Position numbers and translations under genes: made by a program. 64,000 bases of DNA. Source: CAVUXJ01 sp963814975. Lineage in GTDB: Bacteria > Acidobacteriota > Vicinamibacteria > Vicinamibacterales > CAVVIG01. The stretch spans positions 124,001 to 188,000 of the forward strand of contig CAWFFB010000009.1 of assembly GCA_963814975.1 (NCBI GenBank), read 5' to 3'. Positions 59,582 through 64,000 of this stretch are shown piece after piece (positions within the stretch are counted from its first letter, which is position 1; each line of letters starts with the position of its first letter). The notes under the pieces are model-generated. The model was not told the origin of the DNA, did no database searches, and saw only the letters and a program-made list of their open reading frames with translations.

Positions 59582-60357
59582 TCACATGACGACGCCGCCA
59601 CCCACCAGGATCGTCTGGCCGGTGAGGAACGCCGCGGCTGGCGACGCAAGGAACACCGCCGCGCCGGCGACGTCGTCGGGCGTGCCCCACCGCTTGAGCG
59701 GCGTGGATTCCGCGACGGCGCGGCGCATACCTTCATCGAGGCCGGCGCCGAAGGAGGTCTCGATCCAGCCGGGCGCGAGCACGTTCACCCGCACACGCGG
59801 CGCGACCGAGCGCGCGAGCGACTTGCTGAAGGCGAGCACCGCGCCCTTCGTCGCGGCGTACAGCTGCGGGTTGAGCCCGGCCATTCCGGTGAGCACGTGA
59901 TCCCAGCTCATGTTGATGATGACGCCTCCCTCCTCCTGCGCGCCCAGCATCTCCGCGGCGCGCCACGAGGCGAGGATCGTTCCGCGAAGATCCGCCGCGA
60001 GCAGCAGGTCCAGCTTCTCGACGTCCGAGAGCGACGCGCCAGCACCGGTGAGGATGTCGGCGCCGGCGTTGTTGACCCAGACGTCGAGGCGTCCGAGGGC
60101 GTCGCGGGCTGCGGGACCGAGCGCACTGACCGACCTGTCGTCGGTCAGATCGAAGCTGGATCACCCCTGCGCGGCGTCCGAGAGCGCGAATCTCGCGCTC
60201 GACTTCCCTGCGCGCCACTGTCGTTCGATCGATAGGTGAGCGCGACATCGGCGCCCGCCCGAGCGGCAGCGAGGGCGATCGCCCGGCCGATCCCGCTGGA
60301 AGCACCGGTCACCAGCACCGCGCGGCCCGCCAACGGCCGAGCGACCGCGTCCTTCAT
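59582..60357 (-). CDS. SDR-family oxidoreductase, possible pterin reductase (one frameshift)
   Basis: Starts RPLAGRAVLVTGASSGIGRA with the classical NAD(P) loop and NNAGADILTGAGASLSDVEK. The catalytic set is Ser in IINMSWDHVLTGM and Tyr-x-x-x-Lys in LYAATKGAVLAFSKSLARSV. The C-terminal region VRVNVLAPGWIETSFG and GAAVFLASPAAAFLTGQTIL is typical of FabG-like enzymes. A frameshift near 60160-60200 separates the start from the rest. Position at the head of the H4MPT operon makes a dihydromethanopterin or pterin reductase role attractive, but this is inference. The ATG at 60357 is divergent from the MfnB-type gene. Confidence 0.75.
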
Positions 60358-60422
60358 CTCCCGCTCCCCTTCCGCAGCGACTGCGGGGCGCCGCCCGCCC
60401 GCGCTGGAAAGCCTGAGGATGA

Positions 60423-60428
60423 TACAAT
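60423..60428 (+). promoter_or_regulatory. -10-like TACAAT close to the MfnB-type start
   Basis: TACAAT lies 7 bases before the GTG at 60436. If used, transcription would begin at or next to the start codon, giving a leaderless message. No clear ribosome-binding site is present in front of the GTG, which fits. Confidence 0.3.
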
Positions 60429-60435
60429 ACCGGAC

Positions 60436-61198
60436 GTGCGACTGCTGGTCAGCGTTGCGAGCGCAGCCGAAGCGTCGACGGCGCTTGTCGGCGGCGCCGA
60501 CATGATTGATGCCAAGGATTCGCTGGCCGGTGCGCTCGGCGCCGTGTCCCTGCGGAGGTGCTGCGCGAAATCCACGCCGTCGTCGCAGGCGCTCGCCCGG
60601 TGACCGCCGCGCTGGGCGACGCGTCCGACGAGGCGGCAGATCGAGCGCGCGGCGGCCGCTTTCACCTCGGCGGGCGCGGCGCTCGTGAAGGTTGGCTTCG
60701 GCGGGATCAGCAGCGCCGAACGCGCGCGCGGCGCTGATCGCCGCCGCGGTGCGCGGCGCCAGGACCGGGGGCGTCGAACGCGCCGGCGTCGTCGCCGTCG
60801 CGTACGCCGACGCGGATCGCGTCGCGAGTCTTGCGCCCGCCGCTCTCACGAAAGTGGCGGCGCCCGCCGGGGCGGACGGTCTGCTGATCGACACGGCCGA
60901 CAAGCGCGGACCCGGCCTTCGGCGGCTCGTCGCGCCCGGGGCGCTCGCGGCGTGGGTGGCCGAGGCGCACGAGACCGGACTGTTCGTCGTGCTCGCCGGC
61001 AAGTTGACGGCCGACGATCTCCCGTTTGTCCGCGATGCAGGCGCGGACATCGTCGGCGTGCGCGGCGCGGCGTGCGACGGCGGCCGCACCGGCCGCGTGG
61101 CGGCCCGAAGGGTCCGTCTGCTGCGATCGCTATGCGCGGCGTCAGCCGCGCTCGATTCTGCCGCGCAGCGCCTCCGATTCATCAGCGGGAACAACTAG
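60436..61198 (+). CDS. (5-formylfuran-3-yl)methyl phosphate synthase, MfnB family (three frameshifts)
   Basis: Would make the furan precursor of methanofuran from two glyceraldehyde 3-phosphates. Reads VRLLVSVASAAEASTALVGG, ADMIDAKDSLAGALGAVS (Lys in the D-x-K Schiff-base position) and PEVLREIHAVVAGARPVTAA. Further along are ALVKVGFGGISSAERAR, AGVVAVAYADADRVASLAPA, ADGLLIDTADKRGPGLRRLV and LAGKLTADDLPFVRDAGADI with VGVRGAACDGGRTG. Frame changes fall near 60553, 60630 and 60728. The GTG at 60436 gives the family-standard N-terminus. It implies methanofuran-dependent formaldehyde oxidation in this organism, although the Fhc/Fmd complex is outside the window. Confidence 0.8.
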
Positions 61199-61458
61199 CG
61201 GCGTCACATCACGGAGATTGGGCAAATTCAATGATCTGAATCCGGCAGGGCTAACGGTCATCCCCTTCTCGCCTTTTCGTGATTCGCCGTTGACAGTCAG
61301 TACCGGCGGATCTACGCTCGCCGCGATACCTGAATAAGCCGATTCTATCGTCGTACGAGACGCCGGTCGCCCGTCCTCATACTCGGTACGCCTTATAAAG
61401 TCGCGTTCAGGGTCAGTTACACGTGCTCAATTCGGAACGAGCACCAGGAGGAGGGCAA

Positions 61459-64000
61459 ATGCCGTCGTTGAACCGCCTCGCTTGGGCGAGGCCCGCATCG
61501 TTCATCGTCTTGTCGATTGTGATCAATCTGCTCGCGGGGGCCGCGGTCGCGACGGCGGGCCAGGCGGCGGCTCCTGCCGGCATCATCGGGCAGATCACCG
61601 ACGGCACCGGCGCGGTCCTGCCGGGGGTCACGGTCACGGCAACAAGTCCCGCGCTGCAGGTGCCGTCCGTCACGGCGGTTACCGACGCGCAGGGCGAGTA
61701 TCGTCTGACCCCGTTGCCCATTGGCCTCTATACGGTCGTGTATGAGCTCGCCGGGTTCCAGAACCTCCGGCGGGAGAACGTGCGGCTGACGGTCGGGTTC
61801 GTGGCCAAGCTGGACCTGGCGCTGAACGTAGGCGCCGTATCGGAGACGATCACCGTGTCCGGGGCGTCACCGCTGGTGGACGTGACGAACACCGCCACAC
61901 GCACCGAGCTGACCCGCGAACAGCTGGACGTCCTGCCGACCAGCCGGGACGGCGTGAAGGCCTTCATGGGCCAGGTGCCTGGCGTCCGCTCGAATCTGGA
62001 TGTCGGCGCCTCCAGTTTGACCGACGGTGTCGTGTACAGGGCCTACGGGCAGCTGGGCGAGTCGTGGAATATGCTCGAAGGGGTACTGGCCTCCTCCCCT
62101 GACAGCAACGGCGGCGGCGGCAGCCATTTCGAGTTCAACGCGATCGAAGGGACGCGCGTCCAGACGATCGGCAGCAACGCGGAAATGCCGCGGCGGGGCA
62201 TCCTGGTCGATGCCGTTCTCAAGTCCGGCGGCAACGAGTTTCACGGCAACGCGAACGTCTATGGGTCGTCCGGGACACTGGAAGCCAACAACGTCAGCGA
62301 CGAACTGCGCGCAGCTGGCGTGCGAGGCGCGCAGAAGCTTCACACGTTGCGCGACATCAGCGGGAACCTCGGCGGCCGGATCATCCGGAACAAACTCTGG
62401 TTTTTCGGCGGCGCCCGCTGGGAGGGATACGACCGGGAGGCGCTGGACGCGTTCTACGACGACGGCTCGCCCATCCTGCTGAACACCTGGATGCCGTATC
62501 ACTTCGGGAAGCTTTCCTATCAGGCGACGCCCGGAAATCGATTCATCGGCTTCTACCACGTGTCGATAGACAACCAGCGACGCGGCGCGAGCAAATTCGT
62601 TCCGGCGGAATCGCGCGAGCTGGTGGGTTCACCGTACACCCTCTCGAAAGGCGAATGGCAGCACGTGCGCGGCAATTCGATGGTCGTGTCGGCACAGAGT
62701 GGCTACTACCACTTCGACGCCACGTATTCAGGCATGGGGGAGGGCACCCGGATCTCGACCACCGATATCGGGACCTTGTTCGTGACCGGAGACTTCCTGA
62801 ACGACGGCAGACACCGGCAGTACATCCGATATCACAGCAAGGCGGTCATGAGCTGGTACAAGCCGGACTTCCTGGGCGGCAACCATGACTTCAAGGGCGG
62901 GATCGACTATGTCAATTCCTGGGTGGGCGATGCGTACGCGTCGCGGCCCGTGGCCGGCGACTATCAGCTCCAGTTCAACAACGGGGCGCCGTTCCAGATG
63001 GCCACGCGCAATACGCCAGTCGACCCGGATAACAAATCCGTCTACACGGGCCTGTATTTCCAGGACAACTGGACGGTGGCCCGGCGGCTCACGCTCAGCT
63101 TGGGCGCCCGCTACTCCTACGACAACGCGTTCGCGCCGGAGCAGTGCCGCGAGGCGGGCGCGTTTGCCGCGGCCGGCTGTTTCGACAAGGTCCAGATGAA
63201 CAAGTGGAACGAGGTGGTGCCGCGCCTGCATGCCGCGTTCGACCTGTTTGGCGACGGCAAGACCGTGCTCAAGGGGGGATGGGGACGTTTCATTCACTTC
63301 CGCGAGATCATCACCGAGGTGCAGCCGGTCGCCGCCAACAACCTGGCGATCACGACCTGGCGCTGGCGCGATCAAAATGGCAATCGCAACTACGACGCGG
63401 GCGAGGTCAACCTCGATCCCAACGGATCGGACTTCGTATCGCTGACCGGCTTCGTCAGCGGGGCGGGTGCGATCGTCAACCCGGACGAGAAGCCGCCCAA
63501 GAGCGATCAGTTCGACGTGACGCTCGAACACGAGCTGCCGGGCGGTTGGGCCGTCAGAGCCACCGGCATCTACGCCACCAACTTCGACGAATACCGGGTT
63601 GTCGAAGTCGATCGGCCATCCTCGGCGTACAACATTCCGGTCACGAATCTGGATCCCGGCCCCGACGGCCGGCTCGGCACGGCCGACGATACCGGCAAGT
63701 CCTTCACCTACTACGAGTTTCCGACGAGCCTGAACGGCCGCGCGTTCACGAGGACGACGCTGGTCAACGACCCGGCGGCGAATCAATCGTACAAAACCAT
63801 CGAAGTGGCGGGCAGCAGACGGCTCGCCGGGGGCTGGCAGTTTTCCGCGTCCTACAGCGCCACATTGTTCAACGTCCCGTTCACCTGCGATCACTCCTCA
63901 GGAGCGGCGAACTTCGTCACGAGAGGGTGCCTCGGCAATCCCAACGCGGAAATCAACACGTCCAACAACACGTGGGAGTGGTCGGGCAAGATTTCCGGCG
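61459..64000 (+). CDS. TonB-dependent outer-membrane receptor with carboxypeptidase-regulatory-like domain (3' end beyond window)
   Basis: Open from the ATG at 61459 (AGGAGGAGGG just upstream) to the end of the window, 847 codons without a stop. The signal peptide is ASFIVLSIVINLLAGAAVAT. Next are the CarboxypepD_reg-like Ig fold (GIIGQITDGTGAVLPGVTVT, DAQGEYRLTPLPIGLYTVVY), a plug region (TRTELTREQLDVLPTSRDGV), and outer-membrane beta-barrel strands (NKLWFFGGARWEGYDRE, TGLYFQDNWTVARRLTLSLG, VLKGGWGRFIHFREI). This SusC-like/Oar-like type is massively expanded in Acidobacteriota. Substrate unknown; uptake of lanthanide chelates or glycan products is conceivable but unsupported. Confidence 0.9.
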   Translation, partial: MPSLNRLAWARPASFIVLSIVINLLAGAAVATAGQAAAPAGIIGQITDGTGAVLPGVTVTATSPALQVPSVTAVTDAQGEYRLTPLPIGLYTVVYELAGFQNLRRENVRLTVGFVAKLDLALNVGAVSETITVSGASPLVDVTNTATRTELTREQLDVLPTSRDGVKAFMGQVPGVRSNLDVGASSLTDGVVYRAYGQLGESWNMLEGVLASSPDSNGGGGSHFEFNAIEGTRVQTIGSNAEMPRRGILVDAVLKSGGNEFHGNANVYGSSGTLEANNVSDELRAAGVRGAQKLHTLRDISGNLGGRIIRNKLWFFGGARWEGYDREALDAFYDDGSPILLNTWMPYHFGKLSYQATPGNRFIGFYHVSIDNQRRGASKFVPAESRELVGSPYTLSKGEWQHVRGNSMVVSAQSGYYHFDATYSGMGEGTRISTTDIGTLFVTGDFLNDGRHRQYIRYHSKAVMSWYKPDFLGGNHDFKGGIDYVNSWVGDAYASRPVAGDYQLQFNNGAPFQMATRNTPVDPDNKSVYTGLYFQDNWTVARRLTLSLGARYSYDNAFAPEQCREAGAFAAAGCFDKVQMNKWNEVVPRLHAAFDLFGDGKTVLKGGWGRFIHFREIITEVQPVAANNLAITTWRWRDQNGNRNYDAGEVNLDPNGSDFVSLTGFVSGAGAIVNPDEKPPKSDQFDVTLEHELPGGWAVRATGIYATNFDEYRVVEVDRPSSAYNIPVTNLDPGPDGRLGTADDTGKSFTYYEFPTSLNGRAFTRTTLVNDPAANQSYKTIEVAGSRRLAGGWQFSASYSATLFNVPFTCDHSSGAANFVTRGCLGNPNAEINTSNNTWEWSGKISG

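Noticed and set aside
62728..63894. 388-codon open frame antisense to the TonB receptor
   Set aside because: Composition is that of a GC-rich antisense shadow and no family is recognisable. The plus strand carries an unmistakable receptor.
61459..64000. lanthanophore receptor
   Set aside because: Closeness to xoxF is suggestive, but the receptor is of the generic acidobacterial type, with over 1 kb and opposite orientation between it and the pterin operon. There is nothing specific in the sequence.

Overview
This 64 kb window is GC-rich, gene-dense bacterial DNA. It most likely comes from an Acidobacteriota genome, perhaps Vicinamibacterales. That placement is inference. It rests on the TonB-dependent receptor with an N-terminal carboxypeptidase-regulatory-like domain at 61459-64000, the PQQ sugar dehydrogenase with IPT/TIG repeats, and the general style of the glycan genes. 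No rRNA, tRNA or CRISPR array was seen.

Layout. (1) 0.8-14.4 kb, plus strand: an exopolysaccharide/O-antigen type locus with an initiating sugar transferase, a GDP-mannose-3,5-epimerase-like enzyme, a WecG/TagA glycosyltransferase, an O-antigen ligase/polymerase, several GT4 enzymes, DUF362, a Wzx-like flippase and a nucleotidyltransferase-kinase fusion. It ends against a low-GC methyltransferase on the minus strand. (2) 15.9-21.7 kb, minus: three secreted right-handed beta-helix paralogues in tandem; a fourth lies at 34.8-36.2 kb. (3) 22.7-25.1 kb, plus: a phosphotransferase and a glycosyltransferase. (4) 34.1-25.2 kb, minus: a second glycan operon (YdjC deacetylase, carbamoyltransferase, zinc-ribbon methyltransferase, GT2, two polytopic membrane proteins, GT4). 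(5) 34.4-47.6 kb: a rearranged zone with a deleted pseudogene copy of the sugar dehydrogenase, a TIM-barrel hydrolase, an intact IS5-type insertion, remnants of an integrase-type transposase and a serine recombinase, and the large repeat-bearing sugar dehydrogenase. (6) 60.4-47.6 kb, minus: a methylotrophy island. It encodes a lanthanide-type methanol dehydrogenase (XoxF), a dihaem cytochrome, XoxJ, formaldehyde-activating enzyme, methylene-H4MPT dehydrogenase and many proteins tied to tetrahydromethanopterin synthesis (beta-RFAP synthase, DUF447, a dihydropteroate-synthase-like protein, DUF1464, ATP-grasp, a carbinolamine dehydratase, an SDR and remnants of pabA/pabB/pabC). A methanofuran-synthesis gene (MfnB type) diverges from it. 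(7) 61.5-64 kb: the TonB receptor, cut by the window end.

How it fits together. Region 6 reads as a periplasmic methanol-to-formaldehyde step (XoxF, cytochrome, XoxJ) coupled to cytoplasmic formaldehyde capture and oxidation on H4MPT (Fae, MtdB), with its own cofactor synthesis alongside. Methenyl-H4MPT cyclohydrolase and the formyltransferase/hydrolase complex are not in the window. Regions 1-4 look like surface glycan synthesis plus secreted beta-helix proteins that may act on the glycan.

Quality warning. Many genes carry one to four single-base frameshifts, mostly in very GC-rich stretches. Several (a methyltransferase, pabA/pabC, pabB, the dehydrogenase copy) look internally deleted, with an N-terminal piece joined to a C-terminal piece. 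In-frame stops are rare, so most frameshifts are probably sequencing or assembly errors, but this cannot be settled from the sequence alone. Where I give one interval for a frameshifted gene, it is the span of the reconstructed gene.
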